Assembly: GCA_963965975.1 (NCBI GenBank) | Contig: OZ014412.1 | Location: 808,501 to 872,500, forward strand | Origin: Xestospongia bergquistia | Lineage: Eukaryota > Porifera > Demospongiae > Haplosclerida > Petrosiidae | Direction of reading: 5' to 3' | Length of the DNA: 64,000 nucleotides | Notes under the pieces: generated by a model | What the model was told of the DNA's origin: nothing | What the model saw: the letters and a program-made list of their open reading frames with translations, nothing else | Databases searched by the model: none | Position numbers and translations under genes: made by a program | Shown here: positions 1 to 11,374 of the stretch, in pieces | How the letters are laid out: the number at the start of each line of letters is the position of its first letter | Numbering within the stretch: the first letter of the stretch is position 1

Positions 1-728
1 TAGCTTACCTCCAATATGATAATATTGTTGTGATGTTCCCTCTCCCTCTCCTACAATATTAACTGCTACTACTATTAGCTCATATCTCTGACATGATATA
101 AAGTTGAGATGACACAATGATATATTAGTAGATGTTGAGTTAGTAGTATAATTGACTACATTTAATTTAGTGTCTATAACAGACACAATATAATGTAGTA
201 TATCTACTCCATCAAGTGTTGGAGGTGGTAACCAACTTAACCATTTGGTAGATATATTGAAATAGAGTTTATTCACAGCTGTTAATAACCCTATATCATG
301 ATAACTAATTGTTCTATGTTATAATAATATTGTTACCTTGAACTTTGAGAAATATTTTATTTGAAATAGTTAGTTGTGGTGTATATACTGTAGCTCTAAT
401 CCCAGCATTGTTATATTTTGGTGATGAAGTAATGACAAGATCAGATCTGATACTACCATTTGTAAGTGTAGTTTGATAAACAGATACATTAACAGACTGA
501 TAGGTAGGTATGTACACCAAATTATTCACAGTCCAATACACTGATCCACTACAGGCAATAGTTGTAAAGTTTACAATAGATCCTTCACTGGTATTTAAAG
601 AGGATGGTTGTAGTAAAAAGGGACACCCATGAACAACTGAGAGACCAGAGACTATATATAATGATATTAAAGACCTATTTAAAAGTAAATACAAACTAAC
701 TTATTATCAACAATATTGTCAACTCCAT
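1..728 (-). CDS. A0: family A Ig-FN3 receptor, 5' part only
   Basis: This is the 5' end of a type I membrane receptor gene that continues past the left edge of the window. The signal-peptide exon begins at 728 (MELTILLII) and ends at a GTTAGT donor. The Ig-like exon covers about 345-650 and reads through HGCPFLLQP, a cysteine after NFTTIA and several N-glycosylation sites. The FN3-like exon runs from about 265 to 9 and ends in a GTAAG donor at the window edge; its core contains WLPPPTLDGVDILHY. The upstream sequence at 700-900 closely matches that of A2, so A0 and A2 share a promoter type. The TM segment and tail are outside the window. The family assignment is firm by comparison with A1-A3; the function is unknown. 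Confidence 0.75.
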
Positions 729-862
729 TGTTTATATACAGCAACTCAATCACACACTTAATAATCATGAAGTAAAGCTCCTTTCTCTTCAATTGCAAAT
801 GTCTCTCAAAAGCTAAACTGAGCTATACCATATATAGGTTTTATAATAACAAAACTAGATAA

Positions 863-875
863 GTTGCTATGCAAT
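863..875. promoter_or_regulatory. X-box-like palindrome upstream of A0
   Basis: GTTGCTATGCAAT is an imperfect palindrome about 135 bp upstream of the A0 start. It resembles the RFX X-box (GTTGC...GCAAC). Perfect GTTGC-TAT-GCAAC versions occur at 2685-2697 and 11230-11242 next to A-type remnants. In each case a GATGAGACCCACC-like or GATCCACCC sequence follows. The role is inferred from motif and position only. Confidence 0.3.
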
Positions 876-1049
876 TAAGATGAGACCCACCTTCCTTCTG
901 TTTTATGTAAACAACTCACAGTTGTTACATAGCAAGTCTTTAACAGCTAATGTAGAAGAATGAGAAAATGAAGAAGAAAAGTCATAAAAGAGGTTATGGC
1001 TTTACTTAGATCTAGTACATTTATTTGACTAAAAAACTGCAGATAATTG

Positions 1050-2500
1050 TTATAAAGTTGACAATAGATTTATGACATACATTGAATGATGTTGCTTTAC
1101 TTTGATTTGATTGATTGTGGTATTGTCTAACAGATGATGGAGTTGATGCTATCCACTATAATGCAAGAATAATGACATCATTATGATGTCATTAATTATC
1201 TTACTGTGTCATGATTAACATGATCATCATCTTCAGGACGTTACATACGTTGATTAGGTAACATATCACATATGTTGCAATGCTAATTAGATGACTAATT
1301 GACATATCTAAGTGTGACAATCTCTTTGATTTCGATAGAAATGCAAAACGTCATGGCAACTTACTTTTCTTCACCTACTGATGTTATTAGTATCATTGAA
1401 AGTATATCCTAATTTATTATTATATAGACTGTATATCTTATAATATGATTATTGTAAGTATCGACTTAACATTAGCTATAGTCATTAGATTAGTTTGTTG
1501 TTATTATTTGTACATTGGTTGTTGCTAGGAGTGGTATTCACAATAAGGAAACAAAGAAGAAAAAGTTAGTAAATGTTGACTAATTGACATATCTATATAC
1601 ACAGTAAGGAACTGCTATTTACAATAATATAGTTATGAAAATTTCTCTTATTATGTATCTTGGTTCTGTCATAGGTTCTTGATAATACTCAAGATTTAAA
1701 ATGCAACAGCTAGTGAACTGTAACCTACTAATAGTGTCACTTTATCATTTCTTAGGATTTACTAACTTTTTCTTCTTTGTTTCCTCATTATTTATACCAC
1801 TCCAAGCAACAATCAATGTAGAAATAATAACAACAGCTAATACAATAACTATAATAGATAGATAAGTACTGTGTTATTAGATGATGTTAAGTTGATACTT
1901 ACAATAATCATATTATAACATATGCAGTCTATATAATAATAAAGTAGGATATACTTTTCAATGATACTAATAACATCAATAGGTAAAGAAGAGTATGTTG
2001 CCATGACAACAGATGTTTTGAAATTTCTATCTAAAGCAAAGTGATTGTCACACTTAGTTGACATAATACTATACCACAAAATGTACTAGTAATAACTGAC
2101 AACACATGATGATTATAATTTCTCACATATAACTTAATTAATACTTCAAGTGTCATGTACCATATAGTGTGTAATATACTGTAATAAATTTATAGAGACT
2201 AATTATAACATAACAGATGTGTTGGTCACTAAGTTGTGTCAATCGACTCAATACCCACATATCTATACCAAATTATTCACAGTCCAAAACACTTGTCCAC
2301 TATGAACAATTGTTGAAAGTCAGCAATAGACCATTCACTGGTGTTTAAAGAGGGTGGTTGTAGTAGAAAGAGATAGCCATGAATACAAATAGAGAGAAGA
2401 AGCTATAAATAGAATAATAATAAAGATATAATATCTAGCTATTTCATGACTAATACTAACCTATTATCAGTAAGACTGTTATTAGCCACCATGTTCTACA
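1050..2500 (-). pseudogene. Decayed A/E-type receptor remnant with internal inverted duplication
   Basis: This stretch upstream of A0 holds receptor pieces but no usable gene. At about 2260-2500 there is a degraded A-type signal-peptide and Ig exon start, recognisable by similarity to A0 and A2. At about 1745-1890 is a transmembrane exon reading NLTSSNNTV, a run of Ile/Val, then a basic KKKKLVNPKK end and a stop. At about 1100-1250 is sequence similar to the E-type tail exons near 40.33-40.48 kb. The order on the minus strand (Ig piece, TM, tail piece) matches a receptor whose FN3 and middle exons have been lost. A second remnant of the same composition lies at 10.07-11.04 kb, so the remnant was duplicated along with the A-B unit. 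Confidence 0.6.
1311..2062. repeat. Inverted repeat, arms ~1311-1575 and ~1745-2062
   Basis: The plus strand at 1311-1575 matches the reverse complement of 1745-2062, with substitutions and small indels. Both arms include the decayed TM exon and its flanks, for example the run from GTGACAATCTCTTTGAT to AAAAAGTTAGTAAATG. The spacer is about 170 bp. This is an inverted duplication of a receptor exon; no transposon ends are evident. Confidence 0.6.
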
Positions 2501-2820
2501 TTGAATTTACAACTATTAGGTGTGTCCACTCTCAATTAATCATCAAAATTACTGCACAATTTATTGAAACAATGAGCTCAACCTGCTCTAGATAACTTAA
2601 TTGGTTAAGCACTTGTGAAAGTACTTATTTAAAATGGAATTAATAACTATATTTAAAGTTTTATAAGAGTCATAACCTTAGCTCGTTGCTATGCAACTTA
2701 AAAGTGATCCACCCATTAATTAAAAATTTACTAACATTTAATAAATTATTATTATATATATGATATGACATAAAATATTATTGATAGATAAAAATATTAT
2801 GTCAAGACAGCAGGATATTG

Positions 2821-5607
2821 TCAAGATAAACTTTCTTTATCAGTTACTGCTGCTTGTGTTAAAGTTGGTGGTTCTAAGGCATCATGTATTTGTGGTACTG
2901 TAGAAAGTACTTGATATATTGGCAAGAAAAATACTGGAGTAGTAGGACTGCCAGGTATAGTAGGTGTTAATAGAAAAGGAGATATTGGAGGAGATGACTG
3001 TATATTAAATACAGGAAGTGATAGAGTTTTAGGAAGTGCCTTAGAACGAGGTATAATCTGATGATTTTGTGGTAAATCTACTGGTAGATTTTTAAGACAG
3101 TCCTCAAATGAATCTTCCTTGATACTATTTTGATCATTTTCATCATTATTAACCTGTTAAAGAGATTTAAGTATTATAGAATGTGTAATAAACTTTACCA
3201 TATCATTTATCTCGGTGTCTTCAATAGTGGTAGCTTCTGGTAGAGCAGGAAGTAATGCTATAGCAGGTGTTATTGGTTCAGGTATAGCCTGTACTAACTG
3301 GACTCTAAAATTACAAGACATTCCAGACAAAGGCATATTGCTATTGAAATTTGTTGACAATTACTGTATGCACATGTGTAGTGTAATAATAATTACATAC
3401 TTTGTATCCAAAATTTGTTCTTCATTATTAACACACACTATATACTGAGATGACGTTTGGAAATATCCTATAAAATATATTGGAATAGTTATTAATTCTT
3501 TAGTGCTAAAATGACAACATTGTTTATTAGTTATATTATGTGTACTTACTTTGACAAATATAATAGAGAAGAAGTATTATTGCAACAATAATAAATAATA
3601 CAATAATTAACAACACAGCAACAGCAATTAATAACTTCTAATCTATATTCAAAACAATTCTTAGAATAACAAATAATAAAATTTACCTTTAAATGGAGAA
3701 AATGAATTGGGAGATTGTGTTGGAATATCTAGTAAATATTATAAGCTATAGATAATAGATATGATTACATGTATTTACCAGTAGATGAAGGAAGTAAACT
3801 TATAGTGGGTAAAGAAGACAGTGTAGGAGATACCCCTAATAATAATAATAATTATCAATTATACACTCATTATAATAACTGATCGTACCTTTTGGTATAT
3901 GAGGAGCTGGTGGTAATATCAATATTCCAACAACAGCTGGTAATACAGAAATCAGAGTATGAACTTGAAGACCAAATGCCCTCCAATGAGAATTGTTCAT
4001 AACATGTTCAATGGCAAAACACTTTATAATGTTCACTTCATGTCTTTGTCTTGAGATATTTAGTTGTAGAGTTATACCATTATTACTACTGGGTATAAGA
4101 ACAACACAACCAGTAACATTTGAACCATATGTAAAATGACAGGTCACACATAATTTACCAAAGTCATTTATTATGTCTATAACCACATTTTGTAGATCAA
4201 AAGAACCTAAATAATGATATAGTTTATTATAAAATATTGCTGACTCAGTTATAAAAGTCCCTGGGAAAATCCCATATGAATATTGTTAAGAGGACACTGT
4301 GTACTACATGTTATACTTACTGAGTATTGTTGATGTTATAGTGACACACCCACCAATGTACAATATGAAACATTGGTAATAAAATGTATATCCTTTGGTA
4401 TTATTATCATATCATCACTCAAGTCTATCAACTGTGGTAATGATAGTACTGGAATGACATAGACTTTGTTAGAATCTATATCAGTCAAGTTGATAAATAC
4501 ATTATCTGGGTAACATCCAGGACAAAGGGGATGATCCTATTATAGGAGTAATAATTATTAATATTACATTTTATTTATTGGAATACCTGTGTATCAAGTA
4601 GTTCTGCTGTAATAGATAGACACGCTTTTCTCTTTTTACAAATCAAAGTTCTTAGTTCTGACCATCCTATTTGTGTCACTACAAAACATGCATTATATCA
4701 AATTGTGAACATTATCACTTACCATTTGGTATAACTATAATACAACTTGATGATTTCCCAATACCACCATTATTAAAAGAGGTCACATTAATGATATATT
4801 CTCTGAACAGATCAATATTGATAGAGTTATTAATAGTTATATTATATGATGTTCCATCAGTTGTAATAGGATATGCTAGACCCTCAGCTTCAATAATATA
4901 ATGAGTTAAAGTTCCATACAAAGTTATGGGAGCAATAAAAGTAACATGTACTGTGTTCTTTTTCACAAAATGACAAGTCAGATTACTCACATGATCTGGA
5001 GGTCCTACACATGAACATGTAACTTATAAATATCATATGTTTCTATATATGGTAGTATTACTTACCTTGTACTCTTAATATAGCTATGTCAGAATAAGTT
5101 GGAAAACTCTCTTCTAAAGCTAGAAATTGTATTTCCTTGTCATCATAAGACAATGGAATATCAGTCAATGTGAACACTGCTTTGATATAACTGCTATTGA
5201 TGTCATATTGTGGAGGATAGAACTGGTATGGTTTTATCAGAGACACACTACTACAGTTAGCAGTAATCACAGTGAATATCACAGTGGAATGTGTTGTAGT
5301 ATTCACTGATAAAGGTTGTAGATCTACTATAAATCCTAAATATAGTTATAGAATATCTAGTATAAGACTTTGAAGAGTTACTATAAAATATAATATAATG
5401 AACATGTCAAAGTGTAGCTAGTTTTAAAATACATAACTGCTACATATGCAGACTATGGAGACAAAACTTACTACAGTGAGGTGATGGCTCCACAAAGAAG
5501 TCAGGTGTATAACGTATTAGCACTATATTGGGAGCACCAGTCACAATAGATTGTCCTTTAAAGAGAAGACAAAACAAAACTGTAGCGATTATATATAGTA
5601 TCTTCAT
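2821..5607 (-). CDS. B1: family B Ig-FN3 receptor, with a frameshift
   Basis: Type I membrane receptor of family B. Translation starts at 5607 with a clear signal peptide (MKILYIIATVLFCLLF); exon 1 ends at 5472 with GTAAGT. The Ig-like exon is about 5063-5335, FN3-like about 4722-5010, and linker exons about 4590-4680 and 4330-4545. The membrane-proximal exon is about 3890-4215 with CVTCHFTYGSN..GC. The TM exon is about 3555-3645. Tail exons run down to the stop at 2821-2823, with proline- and serine-rich sequence and the C-terminus DKESLS. Compared with B2 and B3, one T is missing near 4368 in the linker exon, which shifts the frame and gives an early stop. B1 is therefore either a recent pseudogene or carries a sequence error. 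The start is about 207 bp downstream of the A1 stop. Confidence 0.75.
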
Positions 5608-5814
5608 TTTACCTGTCGATATAATACCTACCATATAGAATACAATACCCGCGATTTATAAACAACTTATAATAATATTCATAGCTACTATGAATAATTA
5701 TACCATACAGGACAAGTGGATTTATTGCACCACTTTTTATGGTCTTAATACATGTAGTATTATTAACAGGATAATTGATATCCTATATTTTGACAATATA
5801 TATATTAATCAATA

Positions 5815-8800
5815 GTTATAATATTTCCATAGTCATCAGTACATGTTCTACTAGGCCTAGGTTGTACTGTTATATATGATGGATTACTCTCTAACTTCAT
5901 TCTTCTATTTCTCATATCAAGTCTATATACTGTAATATAATGATATCATATATAAACAATAATATGTAGTACATACCTTCCTCATATGCAGGATTATCAG
6001 TAATAGCTCGTTGATCAACTACAATATAGTTATATATATATAGTTCATTATTGTTCATACTATTACCTTCAACCTCATATTGTTGAGTTAGTTTCTTTCT
6101 CAAATATACAATAATACTAGTGACAATCACTATTATAGTAATAATAATTATTACTATAATGATTGTACTAGTAATACTAAGTAAAAGAATATTATCATTG
6201 GTAGCTGTGTATTACAAATAAATAATTTATATCATATAATAGTACTTACATGATATCATAATATTAGTTGACACAGATGTCAATATTATACTAGTAGTAC
6301 TAGTAATATCAATGAACTCCTGTAGTGTTGATATAGACACAGTATCTATATACAACATAAACTAGATGACATAATCATAGTAGATTATGATATATATGCC
6401 ATTTATCAACGTATATAAGGTCAACTAATAACAAATAATATAACTCATATATAGTTAACTTTTAATACAATGTATGCTAACTTTCCAACCTGTCTCAATA
6501 CTAATACTGTTAACAACAGGAGGGAGTATGTTAGTGATATTAACAGTCTTCCAGAGCTCTGTCATTACTGATAGCACATGATAATCATTATTTCTCATAC
6601 ACACATTAATTCACAATATATAATGTACTATTATATATAATATACTACTCACAGTACAATGTACTACATATTGTTAATCAATGAATATATAATAATGATT
6701 GTATAACAAATGTATACCTGTAATAGTAATAACACTATCAGTAGGTGAAGGAAAGGATGTTGCCATGACAACAGATGTTGGTATTCCTATATAACTTAGT
6801 TGACATAGTACTACTCTATAAGATGCTGTTATTACTCTCTAGTAATAACTGACAATGCATGATGGTCATTTCTCACAATTATCAAGTGTTATGTACTATA
6901 CAGTGTATAATATACTGCACATGTAAGCTAATGATAACATAACAAATGTGTGTTCACTAACTTGTGTCAACTGGCATAGTACTACTATCAACATGAGGAG
7001 GTGGTAATAGAATAAAATCATCAACAATAGTGATGTTTGCTGTCTCCCTAAACTCTGTAGATATTGTATAATCTCTCTCCCAGTCATGTATTGTGATATT
7101 ATACTCATCAACAGGAAGTGATAGACAGTATGTAGTGTTATCATGATCATAAGGTACATTAACTTCATATATAGAGAGAGTTTTATAAGACATAGCTTTG
7201 ATATTAAATCCTTTAGCATCTGTCACAGTAACATATGTTACATTAACACACACACTACCAGCTACTGTATAGATAATAGCATCTTTAATATCAAAGGTCC
7301 CTATCAGATAATTAAATAATTATTAATAATTATAAGAGGAGAACTTACAGAATTCAAATTCTTGTGAACTAGCCATATCTCCTGTTAATGTATTAACAAT
7401 GAGTTGTCCCATACAATGTGAATTAGAAGGTAGATTATTTGCTATATAGATACCAATAATAGTATCATTTCCTTCATCAGACACTTTAGTATCATTAACA
7501 TGTTCAATACTGTTGTATTTGTAGTCAGTATTGTGAGATAAGTCTTTAGTTTTAGATGTAATATTAACTGGTTTTTGATCTTTACAATCATATGTAACCT
7601 GAATATATATAGTTATCACATAATATCTTTTTTAAATTACAACTTCAAACCTTATAAGTAATGTTAGTACTAATGTTGCCATCACTACTTACAGCTACAT
7701 TAAGAACTTCAACTCCAGGTACTGTTATATATAAAAAGGAAAATGCAAAGAAAATACACAATGTAGTGTGAGATATTCTAGAGCAATATCTTACTTCCAA
7801 TATGATAATAATGGTGTGATGTTCCCTCTCCCTCTCCTACAATATTAACTGCTACTACTATTAGCTCATATCTCTGACATGATATAAAGTTGAGATGACT
7901 CAATGATATATTAGTAGATGTTGAGTTAGTAGTATAACTGACTACATTTAATTTAGTGTCTATAACAGACACAATATAATGTAGTATATCTACTCCATCA
8001 AGTGTTGGAGGTGGTAACCAACTCAACCATTTAGAAGATATATTGAAAATAAGGTTCTTCACAGACTTTAATAATCCTACACATTTATATCTTAATAATA
8101 TAGTTGATATTGTATGAACATTCATACCTTGTACTTTAAGGATTACTTCATTTGATAAAACAGGTTGTGGATTATATACTGTAGCTCTAATCTCAGCATT
8201 GCTATATTTTGGTGATGAAGTAATGACAAGATTAGATTTGATACTACCATTTGTAAGTGTACTTTGATAAACTGATATATTTACAGACTGATAACCAGGT
8301 ATGTAAACGAAATTATTAATGGTCCAATACAACGATCCACTACAGACAATTGCTGTAAAGTTGACAGTAGATCCTTCACTGGTATTTAAAGACTTTGGTT
8401 GTAGCAAGAAGGGACAACCATGAACAACAGAGATAGTAGAGGCTATATAAAGAACATAGAAATATGAGGTAGTATTCATGACTACCGTAAGGGTATAAAT
8501 TTTCGTGGGGGATTTAATTTCGCTGTATTCGTGGGTTGTTGTTTTATCAAGAAATCTAACTTTTGTTCCACCCACGCATAATCACGCAAAGGGATTCGTG
8601 TTGGTCACTTCTTTCTCTTTTACACTGTCTGAAGTACTTCTCCGTCAACTGCCTCCCAGATTTTCTTGTATATATGGTACCCTCTCACCATGGATTTATA
8701 GGAATAGGTAGCCATATTTCGCGAAAATCACGCCTGTGATCACAACACGTGCCAGATACCACACCCATTATTAATACTTCACACCCACTAAACACGAAAA

Positions 8801-8931
8801 TTAATACCCACGAAATTTAAATAATAAAGTAAATTTAAAAAACACGAAAATTTAAACCCTCGAAAATTTGTACCCTTATGGTAATACTAACTAATTATCA
8901 ATATTGGAAACATTGCAAACTCCATCTTCAT
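5815..8931 (-). CDS. A1: family A Ig-FN3 type I membrane receptor
   Basis: Apparently intact receptor. Exon 1 (8892-8931) encodes MKMEFAMFPILII. Intron 1 contains a 397-bp MITE. The Ig exon (8128-8442) has HGCPFLLQP, a central VCSGSLYW and N-glycosylation sites. The FN3 exon (about 7795-8076) has WLPPPTLDGVDILHY and ends GEGEGTS. Linker exons lie at about 7660-7720, 7345-7600 and 6960-7300, the last with YCLSLPVDEYNITIHDW. One or two short exons at about 6300-6790 encode a Ser/Thr/Val-rich stalk. The TM exon (about 6060-6210) is a long Ile/Val helix followed by YLRKKLTQQ. The tail has two NPxY motifs (DNPAYEEG, SNPSYITV) and DDYGNI, a YxN-type site. Stop at 5815-5817. Tyrosine signalling through PTB/SH2 adaptors is inferred from motifs; the ligand is unknown. 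Confidence 0.8.
8485..8881. mobile_element. 397-bp MITE in intron 1 of A1
   Basis: A short element bounded by inverted ends: CCGTAAGGGTATAAATTTTCG on the left, and on the right the reverse complement of CCATAAGGGTACAAATTTTCG. It is flanked by TA on both sides (8483-8484 and 8882-8883). The paralogue A3 has the unoccupied site (GACTAATACTAACC at about 23.80 kb), which confirms both the boundaries and the TA duplication. The insertion lies a few bases inside intron 1, next to the GTTAGT donor. Open frames inside it are short and unconvincing. TA target duplication suggests mobilisation by a Tc1/mariner-like transposase, which is an inference. Confidence 0.85.
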
Positions 8932-9059
8932 GTGGGCTTTCCCTCAATCATATTACATATACTTACAACATTACAATAACAATACTATAACAAATAGGTT
9001 ATTATCACTTGAGTTTGTTAGGTAGTTGGGCAGAGTGCCAACCATCAAATCTGTCAATA

Positions 9060-9480
9060 AACTAAATCAATAATTCCACATATATATGAACTTATTCCAA
9101 AAGATTCAATTTATACATGAAAGTAAGTTATAAAGCATTAAAATGTGTCACATATCACTGTCTAAATCTTCCTCATGTTTTGAAGTTCCAACTAAAAAGA
9201 AAGGTGATGTCTCATTCTCAACATCAGTTGGTGGAACATTGTGAAGTCCTCCTGTTGAGAAGGCTAATGTTAAGAATAAATCCTGAAGAAAATAAAGAAT
9301 TATCTTGTACCTCTTCTGAAGGAATTGTAGATCGTTTATTAATAAGTTCTTGTGTTTCTTCTTCTGCTCCTTTGATAGACCTTTGTGAAGAACGACGTCG
9401 CTGACCCATATATATAATCTTTAAACTTGATGATAATGATGATTCCAAACTTTGTAATCTACCAATATAAACAATATTAA
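9060..9480 (-). pseudogene. Fragment of a C-type cytoplasmic tail
   Basis: The minus strand here matches the last exons of C1 (24.06-24.40 kb), including GQRRxSSQRSIKGAEEETQE, KRSTIPSEEV and a downstream exon with ENETSPFFLVGTSK. No C-type ectodomain or TM exon is found upstream, so this is an orphan 3' end. It sits directly upstream of A1 just as the complete C1 gene sits upstream of A3. The A1 region therefore seems to have been copied from the A3-C1 junction with only the end of C1 included. Confidence 0.65.
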
Positions 9481-9499
9481 TAAAAACTGAGTATAGTAT

Positions 9500-9660
9500 C
9501 TTAATTTATAGTAGTAAAAAGGGACAGGCATGAACACAAATAGAGAGAGAAGAAGCTATAAATAGAATAATTATAAAAGTATAATGTATATATAGTTATT
9601 TCATGACTAATACTAACCTATTATCAGCAAGACCGCTAGCTCCATGTTCTGCCAGTCAGT
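9500..9660 (-). pseudogene. Family A signal-peptide/Ig 5' remnant
   Basis: A short piece resembling the 5' end of a family A gene. Its signal-peptide exon reads MELAVLLII with a GTTAGTATTAG donor near 9620-9645, and a scrap of the next exon follows near 9510-9550. There is no continuing Ig domain because the sequence joins the C-tail fragment at about 9480. It is a relic of rearrangement. Confidence 0.5.
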
Positions 9661-10069
9661 TATTAACTATAAGGTGTGTCAACTATCAATTAATTATCAG
9701 AAATTATTGCACAGTTTACAATGAGCTCCACCCTTCTCTAGTTAGTTGCTTCAACTATATTTATAGAGTTTCATAATGAGAGTCACGAGCTTAGTTGCTA
9801 TGGAGCCTAAAGGAGATCCACCCATTAATTGAAAATTATTAACAGTAAATTAATTAACAATTTAATGAACTAACTGAAGTCACTGCTTTAGAGACCATAT
9901 TAGTATAACAAATATTATCTTCTTCAACCTATAGTACAGTTTAAAAACAATATATTAATATCCTATTAATTTACTTGTTGATAACTGTTTTGTCTTAATA
10001 GTCTAGTCTATAGAAATAGTAAGTAAATATTTTAAGGTAACATGACTCTTATAAAATACCTAATAAACA

Positions 10070-11050
10070 GGTCTATTGTTGTTTTGATTATGGCATTATC
10101 CAATAAATGATGAAGTTGATGCTATCCACTATATTACAAAAATAATGATGTTATTATGATGTCATTAATTTTCTTACTGTGCTATTATTAACATGATCAT
10201 CATCTTCAGGATGTTGCATATGTTGATTAGATGACTAATTGACATATCTATATACACTGTAAGGAGCTGCTGTTTACAATAATACAGTTATGAAAATCCC
10301 TCTTATTATGTACCTTGGTTCTGTCATAGGTTCTTGAGAATACTCAAGACTTAAAACATAACAGCTGGTAAATTGTAACCTACCAATAGAGTCATTTAAT
10401 CATTTCTTAGGATTTACTAACTTTTTCTTCTTTCTTTCCTCATTATTAATACCACTCCTAGCAATAATCAATGTACAAGTAATAACAACAACTAATACAA
10501 TGACTATAGCAACAGATACTGTATTATTAGATGATGTTAAGTTGATATCTACAACATATATAATCTATATAATAATAAATTAGGATATACTTGCAATGAT
10601 ACTAATAACGTAAAGGTGAGTATGTTGCCATGACAACAGACACTGGTATTCCCATATAAAGCAAAGAGATTATCACACTTAGTTGACATAATACTATACC
10701 ACAAAATGTACTAGTACAGCACATGATGATCATAATTTCTCACATATATAACTTAATTAACAAGTATTGTGTACTATACAGTTTGTAATATCAATGCCCA
10801 CATATCTATACCAAATCATTCACAGTCGACATCCAAAACACTTGTTCACTATGAATTATTGTGTAAAGTCAGCAATAGACCCTTCACTGGTGTCTAAAGA
10901 GGTTTGTTGCAGTAAAGAGATAGCCATGAACACAAATAGAGAGAAGCTATAAATAGAATAATAATAATAAAGATATAATATTTAGTTATTTCATGACTAA
11001 TACTAACCTATTATCAGTAAGACTGTTAACCCCCATGTTCTACATTGAAT
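10070..11050 (-). pseudogene. Second decayed A/E-type receptor remnant
   Basis: Same composition as the remnant at 1.05-2.50 kb. A degraded A-type signal-peptide and Ig start lies at about 10.80-11.04 kb. A TM exon at about 10.43-10.55 kb reads NLTSSNNTVSVAIV, then a Val/Ile helix and ARSGINNEERKKKKLVNPKK before a stop. E-tail-like sequence lies at about 10.08-10.24 kb. FN3 and middle exons are missing. The remainder of 9.66-11.37 kb shows nothing else recognisable. Confidence 0.6.
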
Positions 11051-11374
11051 TTACAACTATTAGGTGTGTCTACTCTCAATTAATTATCAGAAATTACTGC
11101 ACAATTTATTGAAACAATGAGCTCAACCCTCTCTAGCTAACTCGTTTAAGCACTTGGGAAAGTACTTCTTTAAAATGGAATTAATAACTATATTTAAAGT
11201 TTTATAATAAGAGTCATGACCCTTAGCTCGTTGCTATGCAACTTAAAAGTGATCCACCCATTAATTAAAAATTCACTAACATTTAAAAACAATAATAAAT
11301 TGTTATTATATTAATAACATGACATAAAATATTATTGATAGATAAAGTGATTATTTCAAGACAGTAGGATTTTG

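Noticed and set aside
3215-3448. Plus-strand open frame over the B1 tail
   Set aside because: It is the antisense of real tail exons; the minus strand has splice sites and conserved paralogues (B2, B3), while the plus-strand frame does not persist in the other copies.
4671-4901. Plus-strand frame repeated at 13.2 and 20.0 kb
   Set aside because: It recurs only because it mirrors the conserved FN3 exon of B1-B3. The minus-strand translation has the FN3 pattern, glycosylation sites and proper splice borders.
5815-6060. Canonical ITIM or ITAM in the A tails
   Set aside because: The tyrosines have Pro or Asp at the -2 position and the spacing does not fit; NPxY and YxN descriptions fit better.
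8505-8711. Open frame inside the 397-bp MITE
   Set aside because: It lies wholly inside a short TIR element and looks like translated repeat sequence without any domain pattern.
2821-8931. A1 and B1 as one continuous gene
   Set aside because: A1 has a TM, a tail and a stop codon conserved in A1, A2 and A3. B1 begins with its own signal peptide, so two genes are the simpler reading, although co-transcription was not excluded.
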